From Enterobacterales bacterium (GTDB lineage Bacteria; Pseudomonadota; Gammaproteobacteria; Enterobacterales; Kangiellaceae): a stretch of 37,097 bases of DNA. The stretch covers positions 1 to 37,097 of the forward strand of contig JAUZSK010000020.1 in NCBI GenBank assembly GCA_030949565.1. Direction: 5' to 3'. The notes below the pieces were generated by a model, which searched no databases, had not been told where the DNA came from, and worked only from the letters and a program-made list of their open reading frames with translations. This document shows, piece after piece, positions 9,662-18,664 of the stretch; positions within the stretch are counted from its first letter, which is position 1, and each line of letters opens with the position of its first letter. A program made the translations under genes and the position numbers.

Positions 9662-10286
9662 GGGCAACAAGACTTACCTTTTGTTTATCTTTAATCCAAT
9701 TCCAGCATTGATAGCGATCCAAATAGAGTCGCGTCAGCGCCATTGATACCACATAGAGTGTAAATGCATAAAATGAAAAACCAAATTGAACCTGTGCGAG
9801 GGACTGAATTTTAACCATACTAACCAAAATACCGAGCAAAAATATTTCAGTCATATTCCAGGGTTTCAAATGAAAAATACCTCTCAATATGGGCTTAACC
9901 TGTGGTAAGTTAATTTGGGTATAGGTGGATATAAGGACATAAATCATGCCAATTAGCATTAAGAGAGGTACTATTACTGTCGTGATTAACATAAACACTA
10001 CCAAAATCAAATAGGTGTCACTGCCTAGACTCATTAGGCTTTGCAATAGAGTGACGCTTTTAACGCTACCTTGAGCGCTAAAGTTTAAGAAGGGAAAGTA
10101 GAAACTCAAAGCAAAAAATATAAGGGCAGATAGTGAAAAAGCCAATAACTTACTTTTAGCTTGCACAAAGTAACGAGTAAAGACAAAACCACAACGCGGG
10201 CAAGCAGCTTTAGTATCGCGAGTCATTAGCGGCAACTTGAGAATCAGATCGCATTCATGGCAAGCAATTGGAGTGTCTTTAAGCAA
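9654..10286 (-). CDS. pqiA: PqiA-type inner-membrane protein, first half gene
   Basis: This corresponds to the N-terminal PqiA domain. A zinc-ribbon pair (Cys9/Cys12 in CHEC, Cys29/Cys32 in CPRC) precedes four membrane segments (LLAFSLSALIFFALSFYFPFL, YLILVVFMLITTVIVPLLML, MTEIFLLGILVSMVKI, FSFYAFTLYVVSMAL). The WNMTEIFLLG motif is characteristic of the family. No in-frame ATG is available: an in-frame TAA lies directly before the TTG at 10286, so translation must start there, with GGA about ten bases upstream. It is the first gene of pqiA-pqiA-pqiB-pqiC and is divergent from the amidase gene across a 248-bp gap. Confidence 0.85.
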   Translation of the reverse strand: MLKDTPIACHECDLILKLPLMTRDTKAACPRCGFVFTRYFVQAKSKLLAFSLSALIFFALSFYFPFLNFSAQGSVKSVTLLQSLMSLGSDTYLILVVFMLITTVIVPLLMLIGMIYVLISTYTQINLPQVKPILRGIFHLKPWNMTEIFLLGILVSMVKIQSLAQVQFGFSFYAFTLYVVSMALTRLYLDRYQCWNWIKDKQKVSLVAHG

Positions 10287-10534
10287 TTAAAATTCCATAA
10301 TTTCTAGTGAGTTATGCTGAAAGAATATGCTAAATAGCGGCTAATTACAAATGCTAAACATTGCCACATGACTTTTATCACTAGCCCAATTGATAGGCGC
10401 GAGACAACCACTGATAAACGAATATTTTATTCGAGTAACAGCCGCTTTTTTGATGCTAAATAACGCGGTATTAGTGTATTATTAACTGAAAATAGCCTGA
10501 TTACTGCCATATTCTGTAGGATAAACGACATTTT
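10287..10534. promoter_or_regulatory. Divergent intergenic region with repeated ATGCTAAA and a perfect dyad
   Basis: This gap must hold promoters for pqi (leftward) and the amidase lipoprotein (rightward). ATGCTAAA occurs three times (10327-10334, 10351-10358, 10453-10460). AGCGGCT at 10336-10342 is matched by its reverse complement AGCCGCT at 10440-10446. A perfect 15-base dyad with six-base arms and a three-base loop lies at 10419-10433. The last two elements sit close together, so the area could be an operator. No single convincing -35/-10 pair stands out. Confidence 0.4.
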
Positions 10535-13048
10535 ATGAATATTTTATTCAAATATCATTCAATTAAATCTCTTATTTTAACCCTTCTAATGGTCTTATCG
10601 GCCTGTAGCGGAAGCCAAGTTAAGCAGATCCCCTCGGCCAATCATAATGATCGTATTCGCTATTTAGTAATCCACTACACCACTATTGACTATAAAGAGT
10701 CGGTGGAAGTATTAACCAAAAAGGACAGCGTGAGTGCGCATTATTTGGTTCCTGAATCCACTGATCCCAGCTATGGTAGCGATAAAATAGTTCCCATTCA
10801 ACTGGTCGATGAGTCCAAGCGGGCTTGGCACGCCGGTCAAAGTTACTGGCAAGGGCAACAGAATCTAAATGACCAATCCATCGGTATTGAAAATGTCTAC
10901 AAAGCACCCTGCCCCTTAAAACAATCGAATGGAGGAGACGAAAACACCGGTCAAAAAAACGATCCAACGCTCGATTCTAGTCGCCTCAATATTCAAGCCA
11001 CTTCGGATCGTATCTGTTTTTATCCTGATTTTGATCCGAAACAGATTGATGCACTGATCCAGCTAATCAAGGGAATCTTAGCTCGCAATCCTGAAATTAC
11101 GCCTTCTCGAATTGTCGGTCATGCTGATATCACACCGGATAGACGAGTCGATCCTGGCCCTCGCTTTCCTTGGTACCAACTGTATCAAGCCGGCATCGGC
11201 GCATGGTATGATCAAGCAAGAGTGACTCACTATTGGCAAATGTTTCAGCCAGATCCAATCGATGTTGGGCTTACCCAGGCAGCACTTAGAGCCTACGGTT
11301 ACGGTGTCCTTGAAACCGGTGTTTTAGACGCCGCAACCATCAATGCTCTAACCGTTTTTCAAATGCATTTTAGACCTTGGAAAGTCGATGGCAAACCATC
11401 CGCTGAAACTTTAGCAACACTTTTTGCATTAATAGAAAAATATCGAAACTCTCGACTAGAAAAACTGACACGTCGCTACCAACAACAAAAGCAAACACAA
11501 ACAATTCGTTCCTTGGATAGCCCAGGTCAATTTGCACAAATATTTCCTGACACTAATCCAAGCAGCCGTCAACTAGTAAATCAACGGCGACGATTTAAAT
11601 CCTATGCTGATAGCGGCAAAATCGAAATCACAAGCTTAGGCACCACCTCCGCAAATATCTGGATCAATGGGAAAAGATTAAAACTCAAAAAAACTTTAAG
11701 TAAAAATATAAGTTTCAGGCAATCCATCGCAAAATACACCCGCAATGGATTTAATAGCTTAAAGGTCGAAAATATCCAACCCGCAAATAGTCAACTAAAA
11801 ATCCAGATCCCTTACCCACAATTAAATCAATCCACCGCCAAGCAAGTCGGCTTTGACAAGAATAAACTAAAGAAAATTGACCAATATATTCAAGCTGAAG
11901 TAATGCAAGGCTTCCCCGGCGCAGTACTGTTAATTGCAAAAGATGGCAAAATAATTAAACACTCCGCCTATGGTTTTGCTAAGCGCTATGATAGAAATGG
12001 TAAGCTACTTTCTAGCCCCATAAAAATGCAAAAAGAAACGCTTTTTGATCTCGCTTCCAATACCAAAATGTTTGCCACTAATTTTGCCATGATGAAATTG
12101 GCGTCCGAAAACAAGCTAAATGTCAACCTACCAATACATTATTATTTAGCTGACTATCAAGGAGATGGTCGAGAGTCTCGACTGGTCAAAGATCTATTAA
12201 CTCACACCGCGGGTTATCCACCCGTGATCGACTTTCATCGTAGAGATAACCGGTTAGGCGAAGCCTTTTTCTCGCAAAATAAAGCCCATACCCAACATTT
12301 ACTAATAGAAAAAGCACCGTTTATTCGAGGTCGAAACATTAAGATGCAATACAGTGATGTTGACTATATGCTTGTTGGGACATTGCTAGAAAGGATCACC
12401 GGAATGCCTCTGGATGAATATGTCGAAAAACAGATCTATCAACCACTTGGTCTTACCCACACTCTTTTCAATCCCCTACAAAAAGGAATTAAAAAACAAC
12501 AAATTGCAGCCACAGAGTTAATGGGGAATACTCGTCATGCCACTATATCTTTTGATAATATTCGTAGTCAAGTAATCCAAGGTGAGGTGCATGATGAAAA
12601 GGCTTTTTATTCTATGCAAGGTGTTTCTGGTCATGCAGGGCTTTTCTCCAATGCCAAAGAACTGGCAATCCTCGCCAGTGTTATTTTAAATCGCGGCGGT
12701 TATGGTGATGTGAAACTCTTTGATCCTAGCCAACTGGATCAATTTTTAAAACCCTCGGAACTGGATATCACCATGGGACTCGGCTGGCGACGGGCGGGTA
12801 ACGGCGAACGCCAATGGCAATTCGGTCCCTATGCAAGCCCTTACGCCATCGGTCATACCGGTTGGACCGGCACAGTCACGGTAATTGATCCCTTCTATGA
12901 CCTGGTAATCGTCCTTTTAACCAATAAAAAACACAGTCCGATGGTCAACTCTGAAAAAGGATTAATTTTTAGTGGCGATGAATTTCAAACCGGACAGTAT
13001 GGCAGTATTGTTTCTTTAGTTTATGAAGCATTTTTGGAAAAGAATTAA
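10535..13048 (+). CDS. Lipoprotein fusion: AmiD-type N-acetylmuramoyl-L-alanine amidase, PG-binding domain and YfeW/PBP4B-type serine DD-peptidase
   Basis: This is an 837-aa two-enzyme protein. Residues 1-24 are a lipoprotein signal ending in LSAC (Cys24). Residues about 40-225 match the amidase_2/AmiD family, with His47 (VIHYTT), His69 (SAHYLV), His196 and Asp206 (GHADITPDRRVDPGPRFPW) in the positions of the zinc ligands. About 240-295 is a peptidoglycan-binding helical domain. A basic linker and a small beta domain follow. From about 435 to the end it resembles E. coli YfeW (PBP4B): the SNTK serine-lysine motif at Ser508/Lys511, YSD at 606-608 and HTG at 774-776, plus EVHDEKAFYSMQGVSGHAGLFS-like blocks. 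In E. coli AmiD and PBP4B are separate proteins. Predicted roles are cutting stem peptides from MurNAc and removing terminal D-Ala. An AGGA site precedes the ATG. It converges with the dgcN operon. Confidence 0.92.
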   Translation: MNILFKYHSIKSLILTLLMVLSACSGSQVKQIPSANHNDRIRYLVIHYTTIDYKESVEVLTKKDSVSAHYLVPESTDPSYGSDKIVPIQLVDESKRAWHAGQSYWQGQQNLNDQSIGIENVYKAPCPLKQSNGGDENTGQKNDPTLDSSRLNIQATSDRICFYPDFDPKQIDALIQLIKGILARNPEITPSRIVGHADITPDRRVDPGPRFPWYQLYQAGIGAWYDQARVTHYWQMFQPDPIDVGLTQAALRAYGYGVLETGVLDAATINALTVFQMHFRPWKVDGKPSAETLATLFALIEKYRNSRLEKLTRRYQQQKQTQTIRSLDSPGQFAQIFPDTNPSSRQLVNQRRRFKSYADSGKIEITSLGTTSANIWINGKRLKLKKTLSKNISFRQSIAKYTRNGFNSLKVENIQPANSQLKIQIPYPQLNQSTAKQVGFDKNKLKKIDQYIQAEVMQGFPGAVLLIAKDGKIIKHSAYGFAKRYDRNGKLLSSPIKMQKETLFDLASNTKMFATNFAMMKLASENKLNVNLPIHYYLADYQGDGRESRLVKDLLTHTAGYPPVIDFHRRDNRLGEAFFSQNKAHTQHLLIEKAPFIRGRNIKMQYSDVDYMLVGTLLERITGMPLDEYVEKQIYQPLGLTHTLFNPLQKGIKKQQIAATELMGNTRHATISFDNIRSQVIQGEVHDEKAFYSMQGVSGHAGLFSNAKELAILASVILNRGGYGDVKLFDPSQLDQFLKPSELDITMGLGWRRAGNGERQWQFGPYASPYAIGHTGWTGTVTVIDPFYDLVIVLLTNKKHSPMVNSEKGLIFSGDEFQTGQYGSIVSLVYEAFLEKN

Positions 13049-13136
13049 TAGCGAGTATGCAAACATTAAAACGATATGCTCAGTCTAGTCTGGTAACCAA
13101 AAGCTGGGTTTGTTACACGACGTTCGCAATAAAGAA

Positions 13137-14132
13137 TTAAAGCTGCTGAATAATTCGATCCACGCCATCACGCATAGGATCAACGCAAACCAGTTGGTAT
13201 TTTTTCTCTAGCACCTCACAGGCTTGCTTTGCTTGAGTTTTATCCATATCCGATGTATTTAAAGCAAGCCCCACAAAGCGAGCCTTTGGGTTGGTTAAAT
13301 GCGCGGCACCTAAATTAGCCCGTAGGGTTTTATCCAAATCAGGTAAGGCAAAATGATCCAGACCTCGCATACTTTTACGTCCTAACTGATGACATAACAC
13401 TAAAGCGTCAGCTTGAGCGCCGTGTAAAAGCCCCAAACTAACACCGGCAAAAGCCGGATGAAATAATGAGCCCTGCCCTTCAATAATATCCCAATGATCT
13501 GGATCATTGTCGGGGGATAATGATTCCACCACGCCAGAAATAAAATCTGAAAGCACACAGTCGATAGCAATACCTTTACCGCTAATAAAAATTCCACTTT
13601 GGCCAGTGGCAATAAAATGACATGCCCGCTGTTTTTCTTTCAGGGCTTTTTCAATACGAAGGGCGGTATACATTTTTCCAATGGAACAATCAGTCCCCAC
13701 TGTTAATAAACGCTTTCCACTCCGTTTTCTCCCGCTACCGGTTATCAGTGGGTAGTCGGCGTGGCGCACATCGATCAAACGACAAGTGTTACGCTGTGCC
13801 GCTTGAGTTAACTCCGAAAAATCAGTTAATTTTTGATGCAAACCGCTGGCAAGATCAAAACCCATTTCTAATGCTTGGATTAAATCAGGTAACCAGGCTG
13901 AATCTATTTTACCGCCGCTATTAGCAAGCCCAACCACCATCGTTTTAACACCCCGCTGCTTCGCTTGGGCCAGAGTTATGCGACCAATTCCAGTGCTGAC
14001 CTTGCAATCAGATAAGGCTAGTTCACCAGCACACAACTCCGGACGCCAATCTTTAATGCCTTTTGCGATCTTGATCGAAAGTAGATCTTGAGCATTGCCT
14101 AAATAAAGTAAATAAGGCGGTTTGATTAGCAT
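13137..14132 (-). CDS. dgcN: DgcN family protein (former DUF1611), putative D-glutamate N-acetyltransferase
   Basis: At 331 aa it is the full length for the DUF1611 family. It has an N-terminal Rossmann-like part (MVVGLANSGGKI) and a P-loop-like segment GTDCSIGKM at residues 146-154, followed by FIATGQSGIFISGKG and IEGQGSLFHP. In marine proteobacteria the family member DgcN is described as acetylating D-glutamate, with the enolase-superfamily partner DgcA then racemising N-acetyl-D-Glu. No DgcA-like gene is in this window. The neighbours are gamma-glutamyltransferase (two bases upstream) and alanine racemase, which fits a D-amino-acid catabolic role. It is the last gene of a five-gene minus-strand operon. 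Family assignment is secure; the exact substrate is inference. Confidence 0.82.
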   Translation of the reverse strand: MLIKPPYLLYLGNAQDLLSIKIAKGIKDWRPELCAGELALSDCKVSTGIGRITLAQAKQRGVKTMVVGLANSGGKIDSAWLPDLIQALEMGFDLASGLHQKLTDFSELTQAAQRNTCRLIDVRHADYPLITGSGRKRSGKRLLTVGTDCSIGKMYTALRIEKALKEKQRACHFIATGQSGIFISGKGIAIDCVLSDFISGVVESLSPDNDPDHWDIIEGQGSLFHPAFAGVSLGLLHGAQADALVLCHQLGRKSMRGLDHFALPDLDKTLRANLGAAHLTNPKARFVGLALNTSDMDKTQAKQACEVLEKKYQLVCVDPMRDGVDRIIQQL

Positions 14133-14134
14133 TA

Positions 14135-15901
14135 TTAATATCCCGCGGCTTGAGCATCGCGACTTCTTGGATCTGCCGCTCCCCAGTAGCCTTGCTCTGT
14201 GACCATAATGGATTGGGTGCTGCCCATAGCAGATTTAACGACGATAGGATGACCCATGGCTTTTAATAAACTAATAGTATCTTGGCTCAGCCCTTTTTCG
14301 ACTCGGATTTCATCGGGATACCATTGATGGTGAACACGACTGGCGTTAGTGGCTTCGGCAATATTCATTTGATGATCGATCACATTGAGAATAATCTGTA
14401 GTGTGGTAGTAATAATTCGAGAACCGCCCGGCGAGCCCGTCACTAAAAAGGGCTTGCCCTGTTTTAAAACAATACTCGGTGTCATTGCGCTTAAAGGGCG
14501 TTTACCTGCGGCGATCGCATTGGCCTTTCCACCGAGTAATCCATAGGCATTAGGCACGCCCGGCTTAGAGGAAAAATCATCCATCTCATTGTTCATCAAC
14601 ACACCGGTACCCTCGGCGACAAGACCAGAGCCATAGCTAAAATTTAAGGTGGTAGTGGTTGACACCGAATTACCCCAGCGATCAATCACCGAATAATGGG
14701 TGGTTTGATTGCTTTCGTAAGGTGCTAGATGTCCAGGCTTTATGGCTTCACTGGGAACAATTTTATCGGCAGAAATATTATTATAAATTTGCTTGGCATA
14801 GGCTTTAGAAAGCAGCGCCTTTTGCGGTACAGGATAAAAATCTGAATCGCCCAAATATTCACTGCGATCCGCATACACATATTTCATTGCTTCGGTCATT
14901 TGATGGATACTGGCTGCGGTATTATGACCCAGTGCGCGGCGATCACTATTTTCTAAAATATTGAGTAGCTGAATCAAATGAATACCACCGGAAGATGGCG
15001 GCGGCATGGAGTAAACCTGATAGCCTCGATAGTTAGTGCTGACTGGCTTGCGAATAATCGCTTGATACTTAGTCAGATCTTCAAGACTCATTATTCCACC
15101 GGCTTGCTGGATAGAATCAACCACTTTGTGTGCGACTTCGCCCCGATAAAAACCAGCGCTTCCCTGCTTAGCAATCAACTTGAGGGTTTTTGCTAAATCG
15201 CCTTGAATAAATTGTTCGCCCGGCTGGTAAGAGCTTCCATCCTTATGATAAAAAACTTTTTTACTGGAGGCCCATTTTTGTAAGCGTTGTTTTTTATTTT
15301 CCAGTGAACCAGAAAAGTCATAACTAACCACAAAACCTTTTTCGGCTAATTCAATGGCTGGTTGAATGACCAGCGATAGAGGAAGACTGCCATAATTTTT
15401 TAAGGCTAACGCCATACCCATGACTGAACCGGGAACGCCAGAAGATGCACCGTGAAATAAAGAACGATTTTTTATAACCTTACCATTTGCATTGAGGAAC
15501 ATGTCCTTTTGCGCTTTATTTGGCGCCATTTCTCGGTAATCAATAGCGATGGTTTTGGCCACTTGTTTGTTTTGTTGATTGGCACTTAAATGAATCAACA
15601 TGAAACCACCACCGCCAAGATTGCCCGCTCTTGGATAGGTAACCGCCAGCGCAAATCCGACAGCTACCGCAGCATCCACTGCATTACCGCCCTGCTTTAA
15701 AATATCAACTCCGACTTGCGTGGCTAAACGATTAACACTCACCACCATACCATGTTTAGCCCACACCGGTTGCGCGGTTTGCATGCTGGCAATAATGGGA
15801 ATTGGATTTCGCCCCGTATAATTGTTATTTTCATTGGCTCCAATTAAGGAAGCAAAAGAAATGAATATTCCAATAACAATACTGACCATTTTTTTAACCA
15901 C
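14135..15901 (-). CDS. ggt: Gamma-glutamyltransferase (GGT), periplasmic
   Basis: GGT is an N-terminal nucleophile hydrolase that self-cleaves and then removes or transfers gamma-glutamyl groups. The catalytic Thr is the first T of TTHYSV, about residue 400 here, as in E. coli (Thr391). GTGVLMNNEMDDFS and GSPGGSRI substrate-binding segments are present. The N terminus has a signal peptide (VVKKMVSIVIGIFISFASLIGA). The start chosen is GTG 15901, seven bases after an AGGAG site. An in-frame TTG at 15916 overlaps that site and an ATG at 15889 is also possible. It begins one base after the alr stop and ends two bases before dgcN, so co-translation is likely. Some GGTs also accept D-glutamyl substrates, which matters for the neighbourhood. 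Confidence 0.93.
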   Translation of the reverse strand: MVKKMVSIVIGIFISFASLIGANENNNYTGRNPIPIIASMQTAQPVWAKHGMVVSVNRLATQVGVDILKQGGNAVDAAVAVGFALAVTYPRAGNLGGGGFMLIHLSANQQNKQVAKTIAIDYREMAPNKAQKDMFLNANGKVIKNRSLFHGASSGVPGSVMGMALALKNYGSLPLSLVIQPAIELAEKGFVVSYDFSGSLENKKQRLQKWASSKKVFYHKDGSSYQPGEQFIQGDLAKTLKLIAKQGSAGFYRGEVAHKVVDSIQQAGGIMSLEDLTKYQAIIRKPVSTNYRGYQVYSMPPPSSGGIHLIQLLNILENSDRRALGHNTAASIHQMTEAMKYVYADRSEYLGDSDFYPVPQKALLSKAYAKQIYNNISADKIVPSEAIKPGHLAPYESNQTTHYSVIDRWGNSVSTTTTLNFSYGSGLVAEGTGVLMNNEMDDFSSKPGVPNAYGLLGGKANAIAAGKRPLSAMTPSIVLKQGKPFLVTGSPGGSRIITTTLQIILNVIDHQMNIAEATNASRVHHQWYPDEIRVEKGLSQDTISLLKAMGHPIVVKSAMGSTQSIMVTEQGYWGAADPRSRDAQAAGY

Positions 15902-15902
15902 T

Positions 15903-17004
15903 CTATGACTCCTCAAGATAAATTCTTTTTACACGTTGGCTGATGCCGGTAATCAAATCGTAACCGATCGTATCGGCATATTCTGCCACGCGATTAGCCG
16001 ATAAATTTTCGCCCCAAAGTTCTACCTTGTCACCAATTTGAACCTGCGAAATATCGCTGACATCAACGCTAATTAAATCCATCGATACATGACCAACCAA
16101 AGGTGCAAATTGTCCTCGAATATAAACTGGCGTACCATTCCTTGCCTGTCTTGGATAGCCATCAGCATAACCCCACAGCGAGGGTTGCAATGCTTGAATT
16201 TTTTTTTGGCTGCCAGCGGCGACTGTAGCCTACAAACTCTCCTTTTTTTAGTTGACGAATAGCGATCACTCGCGTGTTAAAGGTCATGGCGGCTTGCAAG
16301 GCTTTGTCACTGGAATGAGATTGTTCAAACAAGGGTAAACCATATAGCATAATGCCTGGTCGATTCCAATCAGTATGGGACTCGATTATCGAGGCTAATG
16401 CGGCAGAGTTGGCAAGACTGCGTTCTAAATTTTGGCAGCCTGCTTGAGACTCAATAAGCTGATTAAAAACCTCAAGTTGTTGGGCCGAAGTGCTTGAGGT
16501 TAAATCGCCAGCACTACTAAAATGACTGGATAAAACTAACGCTGGATCAACCCAAGCGCAGGCTAACAAATCTTCGATTGCTTTACGATATTGCTGCGGC
16601 AATATACCTAATCGATGCATACCGGAATCCAACTTAAGCCAAAGTTTTATCGGTTTTTTTAATTGAGTGCTAAGGACCAAATCAACCTGAGATGGATGAT
16701 GAATGGTTAACCAAAGATCAGCATCACTAGCGGCCTGTAATTCTTCTGCCTCATTCACACCCTGCAAAACCAGTATGTTTTTAGTAATGCCAGCCTGACG
16801 CAAGGCTAAGGCTTCATCAATAATCGCCACACCAAAAGCGGCTACATGTGGCTGTAAATAGGTTGCGACCTTGAGCAAACCATGACCATAGGCATCGGCT
16901 TTTATTATGGCAATATTTTTAGAGTTTGGCGCCCATTGATTGGCTAATTGATAGTTTTGTTTAATCTTATCGAGGTGAATAATTGCTTGAGTTTGACGTG
17001 ACAT
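15903..17004 (-). CDS. alr: Alanine racemase, one frame break
   Basis: This PLP enzyme interconverts L- and D-alanine. Lys35 in IIKADAYGHG binds PLP, and GYADGYPR supplies the catalytic Tyr (about residue 279 after correction). WLKLDSGMHRLG, SSHFSSAGD and NRPGIMLYG are family blocks, and the C-terminal domain has GHVSMDLISVDVSD. The frame breaks in the C4 run at 16171-16174, which should be C3 (AVGLC-stop becomes AVGYADGYPR). Corrected, it is 366 aa, normal for Alr. There is no signal peptide, so it is cytoplasmic. It sits between a serine hydrolase (twelve bases upstream) and ggt. A catabolic role on imported D-Ala is suggested by the setting, but a biosynthetic role cannot be excluded. Confidence 0.92.
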
Positions 17005-17015
17005 GGCAATATCTT

Positions 17016-18617
17016 CTATGGCTGGCTAGAAACTTGAGAGCAGTTTGTTTGCTTTAGCTTAACAAAGCTTAAATCTTGGAAATCAAAACTAAAATCGGTT
17101 TTACTGGAAATAGCTCGCATTTTTAATTGCGCCTGATCTTTCTTATCATCAAAAATAAGCCAAGCGTCTGCTTCAAAACTTCGGTTATCCCATTTCACCC
17201 ACCAGCGGCCTTTTTTGTTAACATAAACCTTACCAAGCATTCGTGGTGACATCTCTGATAGAAAGATGATCTGTTCTTTTTGCCTTGTCAATTGGATTTT
17301 TCCAAACCAAGGATCTTGATAAAAACCCAGCCGCGAATGATTGTTACAATTTTTTACAATAGCTAATTCTCTCGGTGATTCAATTTTAGGCCGATTTATT
17401 TTATTTGATTTTGGTTTGCTAGCGACTTTGACTTGATAGTCTTTAAACCAATTTTTATCCTCAGGAAAATCTGCCAAAAGAGCCTCCAATAACCCATAGG
17501 ATAAAACTCGCCTAGCCTCAGACGACTGCTGATTGGTTAAAATAACAATGGCTGATTTTTTTCTCGGTAATAAAATAATCCGTGACATAAATCCAGCCAA
17601 ACTACCGGTGTGCGATACTAGGTGCTCCACTCCATAATTACTCACCCGCCAACCAAGGGCATAACTGCGATAATTAACCTGAAATTGTTTACGTATTCTG
17701 TTTGATATAGGCAGTGGTGTAATCCCCTGTTGCAGAGTTTGTTTTTGTTTTGAGGATAAAAGATTTTTTGCCCCCTTGTGCAAAGGATCATCTAACATAA
17801 AGTTGGCCCAAATCAGCAGATCCTCAAGGCTACATTTAATACCACCAGCGGCTGCCATTAAACTGCTTTGATTATTAATTCGACTCACTTCAAGAAGCTC
17901 TAGCTTACCATTGACCACCGCATGAGGTGCAGCTAAATCTTGTTGCCTATCAAGCGGAACACCACCGGCATAACAGTGCTTCATACCCAGAGGTTTAAAT
18001 AGATTTTTCTCAACAAAGGCTTCCCAAGACATACCGGATATTCTTGCAACCACTTCACCCGCCACGATATAAAGTAAATTATCATAGGCATAGGCATCGC
18101 GAAAACTTGCAACAGGTTTTAAGAACCTAAGATTATGCACGATATCCTGCCGAGTAAATCGGGTTGGCTCTGGCCAAAGCATCAAATCACCAGCACCCAA
18201 ACCCAAACCACTGCGGTGGGTCAAAAGATCACGGATATTAAATTCTTGTGTAACCCAAGGATCTTGCATTTGAAAATCGGGGAGATACCGGATAACCTTG
18301 TCATCCCAAGCCAACCTATTTTGATCAACCAAAAATGCTAAGGCTGCAGCTGTAAATGCTTTACTATTAGAGGCTATTTTAAACAAAGTTTGCTGGCTAA
18401 CGCCTTGCCCGCTTTTAAAGTCGGCAAGACCAAACCCTTTGGCATACAGAATTTTATCCTGCTTTAAAATTCCTATCGCTATACCCGGCACTTGATAAGT
18501 TTTGCTTACCTCTTGTAGCAGTTGCTCAATTGAATCAACCGAATGACTCGGCTTTTTGGCTAAAGAGAAACCGCTATAACTGATTAGGCAGATCAATAAA
18601 AGAGCTATTCTTGCCAT
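17016..18617 (-). CDS. Secreted serine hydrolase of the beta-lactamase / class C PBP family
   Basis: A 533-aa protein with a cleavable signal (MARIALLLICLISYSGFSLAK). The serine beta-lactamase-like fold is recognisable by SNSK (the SxxK nucleophile motif in KIASNSKAFTAAAL), YDN in the YxN position and HTG in SHTGSLAGF. The C terminus carries a small beta-rich domain (GFYQDPWFGKIQL and after) like the DUF3471 tail found on many peptidase-like members. Such proteins are usually DD-peptidases, D-aminopeptidases or esterases rather than true beta-lactamases. The substrate is not readable from sequence. The ATG has a GGAG site nine bases upstream. It lies in one operon with nhaC upstream and alr downstream, so D-amino-acid peptides are a reasonable guess. 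Confidence 0.82.
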   Translation of the reverse strand: MARIALLLICLISYSGFSLAKKPSHSVDSIEQLLQEVSKTYQVPGIAIGILKQDKILYAKGFGLADFKSGQGVSQQTLFKIASNSKAFTAAALAFLVDQNRLAWDDKVIRYLPDFQMQDPWVTQEFNIRDLLTHRSGLGLGAGDLMLWPEPTRFTRQDIVHNLRFLKPVASFRDAYAYDNLLYIVAGEVVARISGMSWEAFVEKNLFKPLGMKHCYAGGVPLDRQQDLAAPHAVVNGKLELLEVSRINNQSSLMAAAGGIKCSLEDLLIWANFMLDDPLHKGAKNLLSSKQKQTLQQGITPLPISNRIRKQFQVNYRSYALGWRVSNYGVEHLVSHTGSLAGFMSRIILLPRKKSAIVILTNQQSSEARRVLSYGLLEALLADFPEDKNWFKDYQVKVASKPKSNKINRPKIESPRELAIVKNCNNHSRLGFYQDPWFGKIQLTRQKEQIIFLSEMSPRMLGKVYVNKKGRWWVKWDNRSFEADAWLIFDDKKDQAQLKMRAISSKTDFSFDFQDLSFVKLKQTNCSQVSSQP

Positions 18618-18664
18618 CTTGTCAACACTCCAAAAAAAGGCAATAAAATTGTTTGAGACACATT

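Noticed and set aside
13049..13136. Terminator hairpin (GTAAC/GTTAC arms) between the amidase fusion and dgcN
   Set aside because: The stem has only five clean pairs before a bulge and no T tract follows.
17016..18617. Beta-lactamase resistance gene
   Set aside because: It has the SxxK/YxN/HTG fold motifs, but the C-terminal extra domain and the D-amino-acid operon fit a peptidase or esterase-like hydrolase better.
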